64,000 bases of DNA, taken from NCBI GenBank assembly GCA_041879295.1, contig CP047152.1:124001-188000 (forward strand), given 5' to 3'. Made by a program: the position numbers and the translations under genes. The stretch's first letter is position 1. Every line of letters begins with the position of its first letter. The notes beneath the pieces were generated by a model, which was given only the letters and a program-made list of their open reading frames with translations, was not told where the DNA came from and did no database searches. The stretch is from Pseudomonas putida (GTDB lineage Bacteria > Pseudomonadota > Gammaproteobacteria > Pseudomonadales > Pseudomonadaceae). Positions 8,033 through 18,580 of this stretch are shown here, one piece after another.

Positions 8033-9112
8033 ATGGCCAGACCTGGATTTCGCCTTGCTGTGTTCGCCACCCTGCTGGCACTGCTGGTCGTCCTGCTCGG
8101 TGCCTATACCCGCCTGACCCACGCCGGCCTCGGTTGCCCCGACTGGCCAGGGTGCTATGGCTTTATCAGCGTGCCCAAGAGCGACGCGCAGTTGGCCCAT
8201 GCCGAGCTGCACTTTCCTGAGCACCCGGTGGAGGCTGCCAAGGGCTGGGCCGAAATGGTCCATCGCTATTTCGCCGGTAGCCTGGCCGTGGTGATCGCCC
8301 TGCTCGTCTTTCAGGCAGTGCGCCGGCATGCCCGCGATGGGCAGCCTTATCGCCTGCCCATGCTGCTACTGGGTGTGGTGCTGGCCCAGGCAGCCTTCGG
8401 TATGTGGACCGTCACCCTGAAGCTATGGCCGCAGGTGGTCACGGCGCACTTGCTGGGTGGCTTTACCACGTTGAGCTTGCTGTTTCTGTTGTCTCTGCGT
8501 CTGTCCCGGGCCTTTGCGCCCTTGCCGAAACTGCCGCTGAGCCTGCGCCGAATCGCGGCGTTGGCGCTACTGGTGGTAATCGGCCAGATCGCCCTGGGCG
8601 GTTGGGTCAGCGCCAACTACGCCGCCGTGGCCTGCATCGACCTGCCGACTTGCCATGGCCAGTGGTGGCCAGCGGCGGACTTCAGCAACGGCTTCCACCT
8701 GACCCAACATGTCGGGCCCAATTACCTTGGCGGGCAGCTGGACAGTGATGCGCGTACGGCCATCCACATCAGCCACAGGCTGGGCGCGCTGCTGGTGACC
8801 TGCGTGCTACTGATGCTCAGCTGGAAGCTGCACCGCTGTGGTCTCCCCGGCCTGGCACGGCTGGTGCTGCTGGCGCTGGCCCTGCAAGTGGGCCTGGGCA
8901 TCAGCAATGTGGTGTTCCACCTGCCGCTGGCGGTGGCTGTTGCGCACAATGCCGGCGGGGCGATGCTGCTGCTGAGCATGGTGCTGGTGAACTACCGCAT
9001 TCGAGTGGTCGACAAGGTTCGAGTGGGCGTCGGCCATGGCTGGCGTCTGCGGCCCGTGGTCGGGGTGGGCATTTCCCATCATATGAGGAACGACTCGTGG
9101 CGACGCTTCTAA
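8033..9112 (+). CDS. ctaA: Heme A synthase
   Basis: CtaA/COX15 oxidises the C8 methyl of heme O to give heme A for the oxidase. Eight membrane helices are predicted in two pseudo-repeats. The first helix ends with the family mark [19 protein letters not shown], and the second repeat has the matching [19 protein letters not shown]. Conserved heme-ligand histidines occur in MVHRYFA, TAHLLGG, ISHRLGA and AHNAGG. The last 16 bases overlap ctaB. Confidence 0.95.
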   Translation: MARPGFRLAVFATLLALLVVLLGAYTRLTHAGLGCPDWPGCYGFISVPKSDAQLAHAELHFPEHPVEAAKGWAEMVHRYFAGSLAVVIALLVFQAVRRHARDGQPYRLPMLLLGVVLAQAAFGMWTVTLKLWPQVVTAHLLGGFTTLSLLFLLSLRLSRAFAPLPKLPLSLRRIAALALLVVIGQIALGGWVSANYAAVACIDLPTCHGQWWPAADFSNGFHLTQHVGPNYLGGQLDSDARTAIHISHRLGALLVTCVLLMLSWKLHRCGLPGLARLVLLALALQVGLGISNVVFHLPLAVAVAHNAGGAMLLLSMVLVNYRIRVVDKVRVGVGHGWRLRPVVGVGISHHMRNDSWRRF

Positions 9113-9990
9113 GCGTACGACGGGCTCGCTGGCGCGATTACCTTGAGCTGACCAAGCCCAAGGTGGTGGTGCTGATGCTGATCACCTCGCTGGCGGGCAT
9201 GTTCCTGGCCACCCGGGCGGGCGTCAGCTGGAGCGTGCTGTTGTTTGGCAACCTGGGTATCGGCCTGTGCGCGGGTGGCGCGGCGGTGGTCAATCATGTG
9301 GTGGATCGGCGCATCGATGCGCTGATGGCGCGCACCCACAAACGGCCTTTGGCCCAAGGCCGAGTCGAGCCCCTGCCGGCGCTGTTGTTCGCCTTGGCCC
9401 TGGCCCTGTTGGGCATGGTTCTGCTGCTTGTGTTCACCAACGCCCTCACCGCTTGGCTGACCCTGGCCTCATTACTCGGTTATGCGGTGCTCTACACTGG
9501 CTTTCTCAAGCGCGCCACGCCACAGAACATCGTCATCGGTGGCCTGGCCGGCGCCGCTCCACCGTTGCTCGGCTGGGTGGCTGTAAGCGGCCATGTCAGC
9601 GCCGAACCCTTGCTGCTTGTGCTGATCATTTTTGCCTGGACCCCGCCGCATTTCTGGGCGCTGGCCATCCACCGCAAGGAGGAATACGCCAAGGCCGATA
9701 TCCCGATGTTGCCGGTGACCCACGGCGAGTACTACACCAAGCTGCATATCCTGCTGTACACCCTGGTCTTGCTGGCAGTGAGCCTGCTGCCGTACGCCAT
9801 CCACATGAGTGGCCCGCTGTACCTGGCCTGTGCCCTGGCTTTGGGCCTGCGCTTCCTGCAATGGGCCTGGGTGTTGTACCGTAGCAGCCGGCCGCACGCA
9901 GCGATCGGCACCTTCAAGTACTCTATCGGCTACCTGTTCGCGCTGTTCATTGCGTTGCTTCTTGACCACTACCTGTTGCTGAACCTATGA
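9097..9990 (+). CDS. ctaB: Protoheme IX farnesyltransferase (heme O synthase)
   Basis: A UbiA-type prenyltransferase that adds farnesyl to heme B, giving heme O, the substrate of CtaA. The Asp-rich metal-binding site appears as [19 protein letters not shown], and the second conserved loop is [14 protein letters not shown]. About eight to nine membrane helices are predicted. It starts with GTG at 9097, inside the end of ctaA, behind TGAGGAA. Its stop overlaps the next start as ATGA. The genus usually has another copy in the cyo operon, outside this window. Confidence 0.95.
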   Translation: MATLLSVRRARWRDYLELTKPKVVVLMLITSLAGMFLATRAGVSWSVLLFGNLGIGLCAGGAAVVNHVVDRRIDALMARTHKRPLAQGRVEPLPALLFALALALLGMVLLLVFTNALTAWLTLASLLGYAVLYTGFLKRATPQNIVIGGLAGAAPPLLGWVAVSGHVSAEPLLLVLIIFAWTPPHFWALAIHRKEEYAKADIPMLPVTHGEYYTKLHILLYTLVLLAVSLLPYAIHMSGPLYLACALALGLRFLQWAWVLYRSSRPHAAIGTFKYSIGYLFALFIALLLDHYLLLNL

Positions 9991-10619
9991 CCCGAACCCA
10001 GAAAACCGTCTTCATCCTCGTTGCCCTGGTCGCGTTGATCATGGGCCTGACCGTCAACAAGGTGCTTAATGGTCGTGACCAGCCCAACCCTGCCGAGCTG
10101 ATCGATGCGGGCATCATCCTGCTGCCGCAGAGCCGCGCCGTGGCCGATGTCACCATGACCAACCAGGACGGCCAGCCGGTGCAGATGGATGCCCTCAAGG
10201 GCAAATGGTCGCTGCTGTTCTTTGGCTACACCTACTGCCCGGATATCTGCCCGACCACTCTGGCCCAGCTGCGCCAGGTGAAGAGCGAGCTGCCCAAGGA
10301 TGCCGTCGACCGGCTGCAGGTGGTGTTGGTGAGTGTGGACCCTAACCGCGATACGCCGAACCAGCTGAAGCAGTATCTGGGCTATTTCGACAAGGACTTT
10401 GTCGGCGTGGCGGGGTCGATCGAGGATACCCAGAAGCTGGCCAATGCCTTGAGCATTCCGTTCATTCCTGCGGATACCAGCAAGCCGGGGTATACCGTGG
10501 ATCACAGCGGTAACCTGGCGATTGTCGGTCCGGATGGACGACAGCGTGGGTTCATTCGGGCGCCGTTCAACAACCAGAAGCTGGGGGCGCAGCTGCCGGG
10601 GCTGGTCAAGCGGGATTGA
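9987..10619 (+). CDS. SCO1/SenC copper chaperone
   Basis: A membrane-anchored thioredoxin-fold protein that loads copper into the CuA site of subunit II. It has an N-terminal anchor (about 7-24). The copper ligands are all present: C84 and C88 in TYCPDICP and H173 in TVDHSGN. It ends the SURF1 to sco transcription unit and is followed by a REPIN. Confidence 0.95.
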   Translation: MTRTQKTVFILVALVALIMGLTVNKVLNGRDQPNPAELIDAGIILLPQSRAVADVTMTNQDGQPVQMDALKGKWSLLFFGYTYCPDICPTTLAQLRQVKSELPKDAVDRLQVVLVSVDPNRDTPNQLKQYLGYFDKDFVGVAGSIEDTQKLANALSIPFIPADTSKPGYTVDHSGNLAIVGPDGRQRGFIRAPFNNQKLGAQLPGLVKRD

Positions 10620-10631
10620 GTCAGCCCCAAA

Positions 10632-10693
10632 AGCTTCGCGGGTAAACCCGCTCCTACAACGATGTGTGTAGGAGCGGGTTTACCCGCGAAGAG
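10632..10693. repeat. REPIN after sco
   Basis: Two inverted REP copies, CTTCGCGGGTAAACCCGCTC and its reverse, are separated by a short spacer. They fill the gap between the convergent sco and metQ stop codons and may end or protect both transcripts. Confidence 0.8.
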
Positions 10694-10712
10694 TCCAGCG
10701 TGATAGTTCGGC

Positions 10713-11483
10713 TCAGAACGCCGGAACCACAGCGCCTTTGTACTTCTCGATGATGAACTGCTTCACCTCTGGCGAGTGCAGTGCAGCCGCCAGTTTCTTC
10801 ATGTCGTCCGAGTCCTTGTTGTCCGGGCGGGCAACCAGAATGTTCACGTAAGGCGAGTCGCTGCCCTCGATGGCCAGCGCGTCTTTTTCCGGGTTCAGCT
10901 TGGCTTCCAGCGCGTAATTGGTGTTGATCAGGGCGGCATCTACCTGGGTCAGCACGCGCGGGATGGTGGCGGCTTCCAGCTCACGGAACTTCACGTTTTT
11001 CGGGTTCTCGGCAACATCCTTCACGGTCGACAGGATGTTCTTGTTGTCCTTGAGCTTGATCACGCCAGCCTTGTCCAGCAGCAGCAAGGCGCGGCCGCCG
11101 TTGGTGGCGTCGTTGGGGATGACCACGGTGGCGCCGGAGGACAGCTCGTCGAGCTTCTCGATCTTGGTCGAATACACGCCCAGTGGCTCGATGTGCACGC
11201 CAGTCACGCTCACCAGGTTTGTGCCCTTGGCCTTGTTGAACTCATCCAGGTAAGGCTGGTGCTGGAAGAAGTTGGCGTCCAGGCGCTTTTCGGCCACCTG
11301 CACGTTCGGCTGGATGTAGTCGGTGAATTCCTTGACCTTCAGCTCTACGCCTTCTTTCGCCAGTTGTGGTTTGACGAAGTTGAGGATCTCGGCGTGCGGC
11401 ACCGGGGTGGCGGCGACGGTGAGGGTATCGGCCTGGGCCGAGAAGGCCGCGACAGCGGCAGCGACAGCAAGCAGCTTCTTCAT
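10713..11483 (-). CDS. metQ: Methionine ABC transporter substrate-binding protein
   Basis: A NlpA/MetQ-family periplasmic receptor for methionine or related compounds. The signal peptide ends in FSAQA and there is no lipobox cysteine, unlike the lipoprotein MetQ of E. coli. The mature part shows the family blocks VAATPVPHAEIL and LDANFFQHQPYLDEFN. The 256-residue length is typical. It is the last gene of metN-metI-metQ, separated from metI by 64 bp that contain a strong hairpin. Confidence 0.9.
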   Translation of the reverse strand: MKKLLAVAAAVAAFSAQADTLTVAATPVPHAEILNFVKPQLAKEGVELKVKEFTDYIQPNVQVAEKRLDANFFQHQPYLDEFNKAKGTNLVSVTGVHIEPLGVYSTKIEKLDELSSGATVVIPNDATNGGRALLLLDKAGVIKLKDNKNILSTVKDVAENPKNVKFRELEAATIPRVLTQVDAALINTNYALEAKLNPEKDALAIEGSDSPYVNILVARPDNKDSDDMKKLAAALHSPEVKQFIIEKYKGAVVPAF

Positions 11484-11519
11484 TGATCACTCCTTGTGAG
11501 GGCCGCGACGGCCCCCGAA

Positions 11520-11539
11520 CGGGTCGGCCAGGCCGACCC
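11520..11539. repeat. Perfect hairpin between metI and metQ
   Basis: GGGTCGGCC-AGGCCGACCC forms a near-perfect stem with almost no loop. A second, shorter one (GGGCC-GCGAC-GGCCC) lies just beside it at 11501-11515. No T-run follows, so it is more likely an mRNA-processing or stabilising structure than a full terminator. Confidence 0.55.
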
Positions 11540-11547
11540 CATTGGGG

Positions 11548-12222
11548 TTACTTACGGGAAAAATGCACGACCAGTTTGTCGCCCACGCTCTGCAGTACTT
11601 GAACCAGTACCAGCAGCAGTACCACGGTCACTACCATCACATCTGTCTGGAAACGCTGGTAACCGAAGCGGATAGCCAGGTCGCCAAGGCCACCGGCACC
11701 CACCACACCGGCCATGGCGGTGTAAGAAACCAGGGTGATGGCGGTTACGGTAATGGCCGCGAAGATGCCCGGACGGGCCTCCGGCAGCAGCGCACTGGTG
11801 ATGATCTGGCGGGTGGTGGCACCCATTGACTGGGTGGCCTCGATGATGCCGCGGTCCACTTCACGCAGGGCGGTTTCAACCAGGCGCGCAAAGAACGGCG
11901 TGGCACCCACTACCAGCGGCGGGATGGCGCCCGCAACGCCCAGCGAGGTACCGGTGATCAGCACGGTGAACGGGATCATCACGATCAGCAAGATGATGAA
12001 TGGCAGCGAGCGCAGGATGTTGACCACCAGCGACAGCAGCGCATAGACGCCTTTTTGTTCGAACATCTGCTTTGGCCCGCAGAGGAACAGCAGCACACCC
12101 AGTGGCAGGCCCAGCAGCACGGTGAAGAACAGCGAGCCGAACAGCATGATCATGGTATCGACGGTGGCCAGCCAGATTTCGGCCCAGTCGACGTTGGCGA
12201 AGAAACTCAGAGCGTCCATCAA
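11548..12222 (-). CDS. metI: Methionine ABC transporter permease
   Basis: Inner-membrane channel subunit with about five helices. The binding-protein-dependent transport loop that docks on the ATPase is visible in the stretch [20 protein letters not shown]. The start overlaps the metN stop by four bases, so the two are translationally coupled. The length of 224 residues is normal. Confidence 0.92.
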   Translation of the reverse strand: MMDALSFFANVDWAEIWLATVDTMIMLFGSLFFTVLLGLPLGVLLFLCGPKQMFEQKGVYALLSLVVNILRSLPFIILLIVMIPFTVLITGTSLGVAGAIPPLVVGATPFFARLVETALREVDRGIIEATQSMGATTRQIITSALLPEARPGIFAAITVTAITLVSYTAMAGVVGAGGLGDLAIRFGYQRFQTDVMVVTVVLLLVLVQVLQSVGDKLVVHFSRK

Positions 12223-13226
12223 CGCATTACCTCCATATGTACGTCAGCTGCCTTGAAGCGGGCGAACGCCGCTTCCATGTCTCCGCCGATCAGGGCGAGA
12301 GTGAGCTGGCCATAGGGGACATCCTTGATGCGGTCGATACGCCCGGCGAGGATGCTGTAGTCGACACCGGTTTCGCGGGCCACGGTGCCCAGCAGCGGCG
12401 CGTAGGTAGCGTCGCCCTGGAAGGTCAGGCGTACGATGCGGCCTGGAACGTGGGCAAAGTCGTCGCGCTGCTCACCTTCGTCGACCTGCTCGTCTTCCTG
12501 GACGAAGCGCTTGGTGGTGGGGTGCTGCGGATGCAGGAACACCTCGGCCACCGAGCCTTGCTCGACGATCTTGCCGGCGTCCATCACTGCCACGCAGTCG
12601 CAGACACGGCGGATCACGTCCATCTCGTGGGTGATCAGCACGATGGTCAGCTTCAGTTCACGGTTGATCTCGGCCAGTAGTTGCAGCACGGAGGCCGTGG
12701 TTTGCGGGTCGAGGGCACTGGTGGCCTCGTCGCATAGCAGGATCTTCGGGTTGGTCGACAGGGCGCGGGCGATACCGACGCGCTGCTTCTGGCCACCGGA
12801 CAGCTGTGCCGGGTACTTCTTGGCGTGGTCCGACAGGCCAACGCGAGCCAGTAGCTCGGTGACGCGCTTGTCGATTTCGCTGCGCGACAGCTCGCCGGCC
12901 AGGGCCAGCGGCAGGGCGACGTTGTCGGCGACGGTCTTGGAGGCCAGCAGGTTGAAGTGCTGGAAAATCATCCCGACCTGCTGGCGGAAGCCGCGTAACT
13001 GGCTGGCGTTGAACGCGGTGACGTCTTCGCCGTCGACGATGATCTTGCCGCCGGAGGGTTCCTCCAGGCGGTTGATCAGGCGCAGCATGGTGCTTTTGCC
13101 GGCGCCGGAATGGCCGATCAGGCCGAACACCTGGCCATCTTCGATGGTCAGGCTGGTCGGATTCAGTGCGGGGATTTCCCTACCGGCAACGCGGTAGGTT
13201 TTATGTACCTGTTGGAACTCGATCAC
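12219..13226 (-). CDS. metN: Methionine ABC transporter ATPase
   Basis: The ATPase domain has Walker A GHSGAGKS, signature LSGGQKQR and Walker [13 protein letters not shown]. The C-terminal about 90 residues form the NIL regulatory domain that senses internal methionine in MetN proteins. It starts with GTG (13224-13226), preceded by AAGGT nine bases upstream. It heads the metNIQ operon and is divergent from katE across 227 bp. Confidence 0.93.
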   Translation of the reverse strand: MIEFQQVHKTYRVAGREIPALNPTSLTIEDGQVFGLIGHSGAGKSTMLRLINRLEEPSGGKIIVDGEDVTAFNASQLRGFRQQVGMIFQHFNLLASKTVADNVALPLALAGELSRSEIDKRVTELLARVGLSDHAKKYPAQLSGGQKQRVGIARALSTNPKILLCDEATSALDPQTTASVLQLLAEINRELKLTIVLITHEMDVIRRVCDCVAVMDAGKIVEQGSVAEVFLHPQHPTTKRFVQEDEQVDEGEQRDDFAHVPGRIVRLTFQGDATYAPLLGTVARETGVDYSILAGRIDRIKDVPYGQLTLALIGGDMEAAFARFKAADVHMEVMR

Positions 13227-13453
13227 GTAGCGAACCTTGTGGGGCGCATTGAAATTTGGGTCAGCGGTTAGCTGGGGTCGCGCATTTTAGCCTTTTCCCA
13301 TAGCTGTTCTTAGCATTTATTTCGTCATGTACCAATCCATCGGGCATATCGCGACAACCGGTAATCCTGATTGAACGCTCGGCAACGCCCTCCAGTCACT
13401 ACTTGCACAAGCCCTGAACGGGCACGCCTTAAGACTGATGAGGAGAGCCGATC

Positions 13454-15589
13454 ATGCCCAGCAAGAAAACGGATGCGCCCAAGCACAGCGAGGCCGCCGG
13501 CACCCAGACCCCCGACCGGGCCAACACCAATGCCAAGCTGCAGAGCCTGGAGGCCGACCGCAGCGATGCGACCGGGCATGCGCTGCGCACCAACCAAGGC
13601 GTGCGCATTGCTGACAACCAGAACTCCCTCAAGGCGGGTGATCGCGGGCCGTCGCTGCTTGAAGACTTCATCATGCGCGAGAAAATCACCCACTTCGACC
13701 ATGAGCGTATCCCCGAGCGCATCGTGCACGCCCGCGGTACCGGGGCACACGGGTTCTTCCAGAGCTATGGCAACCACGCCGAGCTGACCAAGGCCGGCTT
13801 CCTGCAAGATCCGGAAAAGATCACCCCGGTTTTTGTCCGCTTCTCGACGGTTCAGGGCCCACGCGGTTCTGGCGACACGGTGCGAGATGTGCGGGGCTTT
13901 GCCGTCAAGTTCTATACAGATGAAGGCAATTTCGACTTGGTCGGCAACAACATGCCGGTGTTTTTCATCCAGGATGCCATCAAGTTCCCCGATTTTGTCC
14001 ACGCGGTGAAGCCGGAGCCACATAACGAGATACCTACCGGCGGTTCAGCTCATGACACCTTCTGGGATTTTGTATCGCTGGTGCCGGAGTCGGCTCATAT
14101 GGTCATGTGGGCCATGTCTGACCGCGCCATCCCGCGCAGCCTTCGAATGATGGAAGGCTTCGGCGTGCATACTTTCCGCCTGATCAATGCCAAGGGCGTG
14201 GCCAGCTTCGTCAAGTTTCATTGGAAACCACGCCAGGGCGTGCATTCCCTGCTGTGGGACGAAGCCCAGAAACTGGCGGGCAAGGACACCGACTTCCAGC
14301 GCCGTGACCTATGGGAAGCCATCGAAACCGGTGACTACCCGGAATGGGAACTGGGCGTGCAGATTGTGCCTGAGGCCGACGAACACAAATTCGATTTCGA
14401 CCTGTTGGACCCGACCAAGATCATCCCGGAGGAACTGGTACCCGTCACGCCGCTGGGCAAGATGGTGCTCAACCGCAACCCGGACAATTTCTTTGCCGAG
14501 GTCGAACAGGTAGCGTTCTGCCCGGGCCATATCGTGCCGGGTATCGACTTTACCAACGACCCGCTGCTGCAGGGCCGACTGTTCTCGTACACCGATACCC
14601 AGATCAGCCGCCTGGGTGGGCCGAACTTCCACCAGATCCCGATCAACCGGCCGGTATCGCCGAACCACAACAACCAGCGTGATGCGCTGCACCAGCACGT
14701 TGTGCACAAGGGGCGGGCGTCCTACGAACCCAACTCGATTGACGGCGGCTGGCCGAAGGAAACCCCGCCTGCGGCGCAAGACGGCGGCTTTGAGAGCTAT
14801 CAGGAGCGTATCGATGCGCACAAGATTCGCCAGCGCAGTGAGTCGTTCGGCGATCACTTCTCGCAGGCTCGGCTGTTCTTCCAGAGCATGAGCCCGACTG
14901 AGCAACAGCACATCATCAAGGCTTACAGTTTCGAATTGGGCAAAGTCGAGCGTGAACATATCCGCGCCCGGGAAGTGAATGACATTCTCGCCAACATCGA
15001 CTTGAAGCTGGCGGCGGCGGTTGCGGCCAACCTGGGCCTCCCCGCGCCGAAAGCGGGTACGGTGCAGGTAAAGGGTAGCCAGCCGGCGCAATCGCCTGCG
15101 TTGAGCCAGATGAACCACCCAGGTTCGGTGGGTATCAAGGGGCGCAAGATTGCTGTGCTGGTGGCAGATGGCGTGGACGCTGCCAGCGTCGACAAACTGG
15201 TCAAGGCCCTGGAAGCGCACAGTGCCCGGCCGATGCTGCTGGGGCCGACCTCGGCGCCGGTGAAGGCGGCGGATGGCAAACAACTGCCGGTAGCGGCGTC
15301 GATGGAGGGGATGCCTTCGATCATGTTCGATGGGATTGTCGTGCCTGCGGGCAAGGCCTCTACGGATGCGCTGGCGGCTAGCGGATTGGCCAAGCACTTC
15401 TTGCTGGAGGGCTACAAGCACCTGAAGGCGCTGGTGCTGACCAAGGAATTGGCGAAAGCATTGGGGCTCAAGGAGGATAAGGGGCTGCTGCTCGGGGATG
15501 AGCAGAAGGCAGTGGATGCCTTTGTCAAAGCGGTTGAAGGCCACCGGGTGTGGGAGCGGGAGGCGGCAGCTGAAGCGGTTCCTGCCTGA
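13454..15589 (+). CDS. katE: Large-subunit (clade 2) catalase HPII
   Basis: Monofunctional heme catalase that breaks down hydrogen peroxide, typically in stationary phase. It has 711 residues, the size of the large-subunit class. The active-site histidine is H92 in [12 protein letters not shown]. The asparagine lies in [12 protein letters not shown], and the proximal heme tyrosine is Y379 in [12 protein letters not shown]. The C-terminal extension (about 560-705) starts with [19 protein letters not shown], the DJ-1/flavodoxin-like domain of this class. A GAGGAGA ribosome site precedes the start. No clear RpoS -10 was found. Confidence 0.95.
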   Translation: MPSKKTDAPKHSEAAGTQTPDRANTNAKLQSLEADRSDATGHALRTNQGVRIADNQNSLKAGDRGPSLLEDFIMREKITHFDHERIPERIVHARGTGAHGFFQSYGNHAELTKAGFLQDPEKITPVFVRFSTVQGPRGSGDTVRDVRGFAVKFYTDEGNFDLVGNNMPVFFIQDAIKFPDFVHAVKPEPHNEIPTGGSAHDTFWDFVSLVPESAHMVMWAMSDRAIPRSLRMMEGFGVHTFRLINAKGVASFVKFHWKPRQGVHSLLWDEAQKLAGKDTDFQRRDLWEAIETGDYPEWELGVQIVPEADEHKFDFDLLDPTKIIPEELVPVTPLGKMVLNRNPDNFFAEVEQVAFCPGHIVPGIDFTNDPLLQGRLFSYTDTQISRLGGPNFHQIPINRPVSPNHNNQRDALHQHVVHKGRASYEPNSIDGGWPKETPPAAQDGGFESYQERIDAHKIRQRSESFGDHFSQARLFFQSMSPTEQQHIIKAYSFELGKVEREHIRAREVNDILANIDLKLAAAVAANLGLPAPKAGTVQVKGSQPAQSPALSQMNHPGSVGIKGRKIAVLVADGVDAASVDKLVKALEAHSARPMLLGPTSAPVKAADGKQLPVAASMEGMPSIMFDGIVVPAGKASTDALAASGLAKHFLLEGYKHLKALVLTKELAKALGLKEDKGLLLGDEQKAVDAFVKAVEGHRVWEREAAAEAVPA

Positions 15590-15593
15590 TAAG

Positions 15594-15648
15594 GCCTTTT
15601 CGCGGGTCAACCCCCTCCTGATATAGGAGCGGGTTGACCCGCGAAGCG
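15594..15648. repeat. REPIN after katE
   Basis: Inverted REP pair (TTCGCGGGTCAACCCCCTCC and its partner) fills the convergent gap between katE and the lipoprotein gene at 15650. The left copy has a mismatch in its core. Confidence 0.75.
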
Positions 15649-15649
15649 T

Positions 15650-16357
15650 TTACTGCCGATGTGGGACCAGCACCACCTGTGCCGGCAGCGAGCGCTGGAT
15701 CTGATGCTTCTGCTTCAGCTCAAACCCACTGTCAATCTTGCGCACGCGCTTCTCCAGCAAGGTCTTCAGCCAGGGTGCATCCTCGGTGCGCGGTACCTGA
15801 AATACCACTTCACACTGGTAACTCACCACATCGGCGGCAATGTCGTCCAGTTGGCGGCGCAGCGCGCGGCTGTCAGTGGTCTTCAAGGCCACCACGGTAC
15901 TTGGCGCTGTCGGGTCGATGATGCGTGCCTTGGGCTTGGCTTCGGCGGCTTTCAGCGCAGCTTCCGCCTTTTCCAGCTCGGCCTTGCGGGCCTGGGTCAC
16001 AGCATCCCCGCCGGTCACCGCTGGCGCCTGCGGCATCAGTGCACGGGCGCGGGCCAGCGCGGTAGCTGCCGCGTTCACATCGCCCTTTTGCAGGACGATC
16101 TGGCTACGTTGCAAGTAGGCTTCGGCCAGTTGGCGCTGGTATTGCTCCAGGCGTGCATCATCCGGCGACTGGGCCTGCAGTGCTGCAAGCTGGTCTTCGG
16201 CGGTAGCCAGCTCATTGCTGGCGATGTTCTGTTGCAACTGCTGCCAGGCATCTGCTTGGGCAGGTGCGGTGGCCTGGTCGACCGGCGCATTGGAACAGGC
16301 AGCCAGGATCAGGGAAAACGCGGCAACAAGCAGATAACGGGAGGCGAACGGCTTCAT
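15650..16357 (-). CDS. Lipoprotein with helical repeat region
   Basis: Signal peptide with lipobox LAAC, so it is predicted to be lipid-anchored at Cys21. Residues about 38-150 are Ala/Gln/Leu-rich helices that look like degenerate tetratricopeptide repeats. A compact C-terminal part (about 150-235) contains a run of basic and hydrophobic residues (WLKTLLEKRVRKIDSGFELK). It lies next to the zinc genes but separated from znuB by 126 bp. I do not know its function; an equivalent gene is found at this place in other Pseudomonas. Confidence 0.7.
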   Translation of the reverse strand: MKPFASRYLLVAAFSLILAACSNAPVDQATAPAQADAWQQLQQNIASNELATAEDQLAALQAQSPDDARLEQYQRQLAEAYLQRSQIVLQKGDVNAAATALARARALMPQAPAVTGGDAVTQARKAELEKAEAALKAAEAKPKARIIDPTAPSTVVALKTTDSRALRRQLDDIAADVVSYQCEVVFQVPRTEDAPWLKTLLEKRVRKIDSGFELKQKHQIQRSLPAQVVLVPHRQ

Positions 16358-16483
16358 TCCTGCGACTCTCTATTTGCGCAAAAAGCGAGCAAGTCTACAC
16401 CCAGGTGCGCACGCTCGAAAATAGGCCTTACAGACCCTTTACCGGCCAAAGGTTGCAAGGTGTGCCTGCACACACCCTGCCTC

Positions 16484-17266
16484 TCAGCGTTTTGGCAGGG
16501 CCAGGCTCAGCAAGAATAGCACCGCGGCGCAGACCACGATCGACGGCCCGGCGGGGGTGTCCTTGAACCAGGACATGGCCAGGCCGCCGCAGACCGCGGT
16601 GACGCCCAGCAGGCTGGCCCCCAGGGCCATTTGCTCTGGTGAGCGGGCGTGCCGCTGTGCCGCAGCCGCAGGGATGATCAGCAGCGAGGTGATCAGCAGC
16701 ACGCCAACGATTTTCATGGCAACTGCAATCACCACTGCAATCAGCAGCATCAGCGCCATGCGTAGGCTGGCCACGGGCAGGCCTTCGACCATGGCCAGCT
16801 CTTCGTGCACGGTAATTGCCAGTAGCGGCCGCCACAGCACAGCGAGCAGCAGCAGGACCAGTGCACTGCCGCCGAGGATCCAGGCCAGGTCGGTTGGGCT
16901 GATGGCCAGCAGATCGCCGAACAGGTAAGCCATCAGGTCGATGCGCACATCGTGCATGAAGCTCAGCACCACCAGGCCCAGCGACAAGGTGCTGGGGGCC
17001 AGGATGCCCAGGAGGGTGTCGGAGGCCAACGGCTGGCGTTGCTGCAATGTCACCAGCAGAATCGCCAGCAACAGGCAGCCCACGGTTACCGCCAGTGCCG
17101 GGCTGACATCCAGGGCGAAACCCAGGGCCACACCGAGCAGGGCGGCGTGAGACAGGGTGTCGCCAAAGTAGGCCATGCGCCGCCATACCACGAAAGAGCC
17201 CAGTGGGCCTGCAACCAGTGCCAGGGACAAGCCGGCAAGCAAGGCGTAGAGAAGAAAGTCAGCCAT
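16484..17266 (-). CDS. znuB: Zinc ABC transporter permease
   Basis: ABC-3 family permease that forms the inner-membrane zinc channel. About seven helices are predicted, with the family block [24 protein letters not shown] near the N terminus. The start at 17266 ([10 protein letters not shown]) is chosen because it overlaps the znuC stop by eight bases and begins just before the first helix. The 260-residue length matches the family. Confidence 0.93.
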   Translation of the reverse strand: MADFLLYALLAGLSLALVAGPLGSFVVWRRMAYFGDTLSHAALLGVALGFALDVSPALAVTVGCLLLAILLVTLQQRQPLASDTLLGILAPSTLSLGLVVLSFMHDVRIDLMAYLFGDLLAISPTDLAWILGGSALVLLLLAVLWRPLLAITVHEELAMVEGLPVASLRMALMLLIAVVIAVAMKIVGVLLITSLLIIPAAAAQRHARSPEQMALGASLLGVTAVCGGLAMSWFKDTPAGPSIVVCAAVLFLLSLALPKR

Positions 17267-18032
17267 GCTTGCAGTGCTCTCCGTGAACATGGGTGCCAGG
17301 GGCGACCACCGAGCCATGCAGGTCGTGGCTGTGGTCGTGATGGTGGTGGTAGATGGCCAGGCTCGGTGCGGTTTTGCCGAACAGTTCGACGAACGCTGGG
17401 TCACCGCTGACTTGCTCGGGGTGGCCCGAGCAGCATACGTGGCGGTTCAGGCACACCACCTGGTCGGTGGCGCTCATGACCAGGTGCAGGTCGTGGGACA
17501 CCATCAGCACGCCGCAGCCGTGGCGGTCGCGCAGGCGGGTGATGAGGTTGTAAAGCTCGGTCTGGCCGACTACGTCTACACCTTGTACCGGTTCGTCGAG
17601 CACCAGCAACTGGGGTTCGCGCAGCAAGGCGCGGGCCAGCAGCACGCGTTGCATTTCGCCGCCGGAAATAGTCTGGATCGGGCTGTCGATGACTTGCTCG
17701 GCGCCCACTTCCTGCAGCGCCGACAAGGCTGCCGCGCGGTCTACACCTGGCACCAGGCGCAGGAAGCGCAGCACCGAAAGCGGCAGTGTGGCATCAACCT
17801 GAATCTTCTGGGGCATGTAGCCAATGCGCAGCTTGGGCTTGCGCCATACCTTGCCGCGATGTGGCTTGAGCAGGCCAAGTACGGCGCGCACCAAGGTAGT
17901 CTTGCCCGCCCCGTTGGGGCCAATCAGGGTGACGATCTGGCCTGGGGCGACCGACAGGTCGATGCTGTCGAGCACCGCCTCGCCGCCAAAGGTGACGCCG
18001 ACCTGCTCCAGGCGAATCAGGGCCTCGCTCAT
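17259..18032 (-). CDS. znuC: Zinc ABC transporter ATPase
   Basis: ATPase of the high-affinity zinc importer: Walker [10 protein letters not shown], signature ISGGEMQR, Walker [13 protein letters not shown] and the switch histidine in MVSHDLH. The C-terminal tail is His-rich ([10 protein letters not shown], then [10 protein letters not shown]), as expected for a protein handling zinc. Its ATG overlaps the zur stop (ATGA), so expression is tied to the regulator. Confidence 0.94.
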   Translation of the reverse strand: MSEALIRLEQVGVTFGGEAVLDSIDLSVAPGQIVTLIGPNGAGKTTLVRAVLGLLKPHRGKVWRKPKLRIGYMPQKIQVDATLPLSVLRFLRLVPGVDRAAALSALQEVGAEQVIDSPIQTISGGEMQRVLLARALLREPQLLVLDEPVQGVDVVGQTELYNLITRLRDRHGCGVLMVSHDLHLVMSATDQVVCLNRHVCCSGHPEQVSGDPAFVELFGKTAPSLAIYHHHHDHSHDLHGSVVAPGTHVHGEHCKHG

Positions 18033-18514
18033 GCCGCGCTCCGGCAGCTACCGCACAGGCCGACCACTTCCACGGTCTGGGTCTCGACCGTGAAACCCAC
18101 GCCTTTGGCGCTGTTGATGATGGCCTCGCTGATGCTGCTCTGTTCAAGCTCGATGGCCACATGGCAGGCCCGACAGATCAGAAACTGGCCTTGGTGCACG
18201 TGCTCGGGGTGGCTGCAGCCGATGAAGGCGTTGAGCGACGCGATGCGATGCACCAGGCCGTTTTCCAGCAGGAAGTCCAGCGCGCGGTACACCGTGGGCG
18301 GCGCGGCGCGGCGGCCGTCCTGCTCACTGAGCACCGCGAGGATGTCGTAGGCACCCAGCGGCTTGTGGCTCTGCCACACCAGCTCCAGCACACGGCGGCG
18401 CAGGGCGGTCAGGCGCAGGCCCTGGCGGGTGCACAAGGCATCGGCTTCAGCCAGTGCGCTGTGTACGCAATGGGAGTGGTCGTGAGGACGGTTGGCCAGC
18501 GGTGTGATGGACAT
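18029..18514 (-). CDS. zur: Zinc uptake regulator Zur (Fur family)
   Basis: Zinc-sensing repressor of zinc uptake genes. An N-terminal winged helix (about 30-95, [15 protein letters not shown]) is followed by the dimerisation domain. The structural zinc cysteines appear as CRACH and CGSC near the C terminus. It is the first gene of zur-znuC-znuB and diverges from znuA by 66 bp, so it probably controls itself and both arms of the transporter. Confidence 0.93.
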   Translation of the reverse strand: MSITPLANRPHDHSHCVHSALAEADALCTRQGLRLTALRRRVLELVWQSHKPLGAYDILAVLSEQDGRRAAPPTVYRALDFLLENGLVHRIASLNAFIGCSHPEHVHQGQFLICRACHVAIELEQSSISEAIINSAKGVGFTVETQTVEVVGLCGSCRSAA

Positions 18515-18535
18515 GGGCAGCGACGGTTCTGGACA

Positions 18536-18560
18536 GAGACGTTATTATGTTACCTGTTTC
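18536..18560. promoter_or_regulatory. Predicted Zur operator in the zur/znuA divergent gap
   Basis: An imperfect dyad, GAGAC-GTTAT-TATGTTACC-TGTTTC, lies in the middle of the 66-bp gap and includes a TATTAT that could be a -10 element for znuA. The GTTAT/GTTAC half-sites resemble the AT-rich Zur boxes of gammaproteobacteria. Both flanking transcripts could be repressed from this single site. Confidence 0.5.
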
Positions 18561-18580
18561 TGACGACTCGAGTATTCACC

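Noticed and set aside
10632-10693. CRISPR-like repeats
   Set aside because: The repeated palindromes are single or paired REP elements scattered between genes, with no regular repeat-spacer array.
14309-15610. 433-codon open frame antisense to katE
   Set aside because: Composition typical of a GC-rich shadow frame, and it runs into the REPIN.
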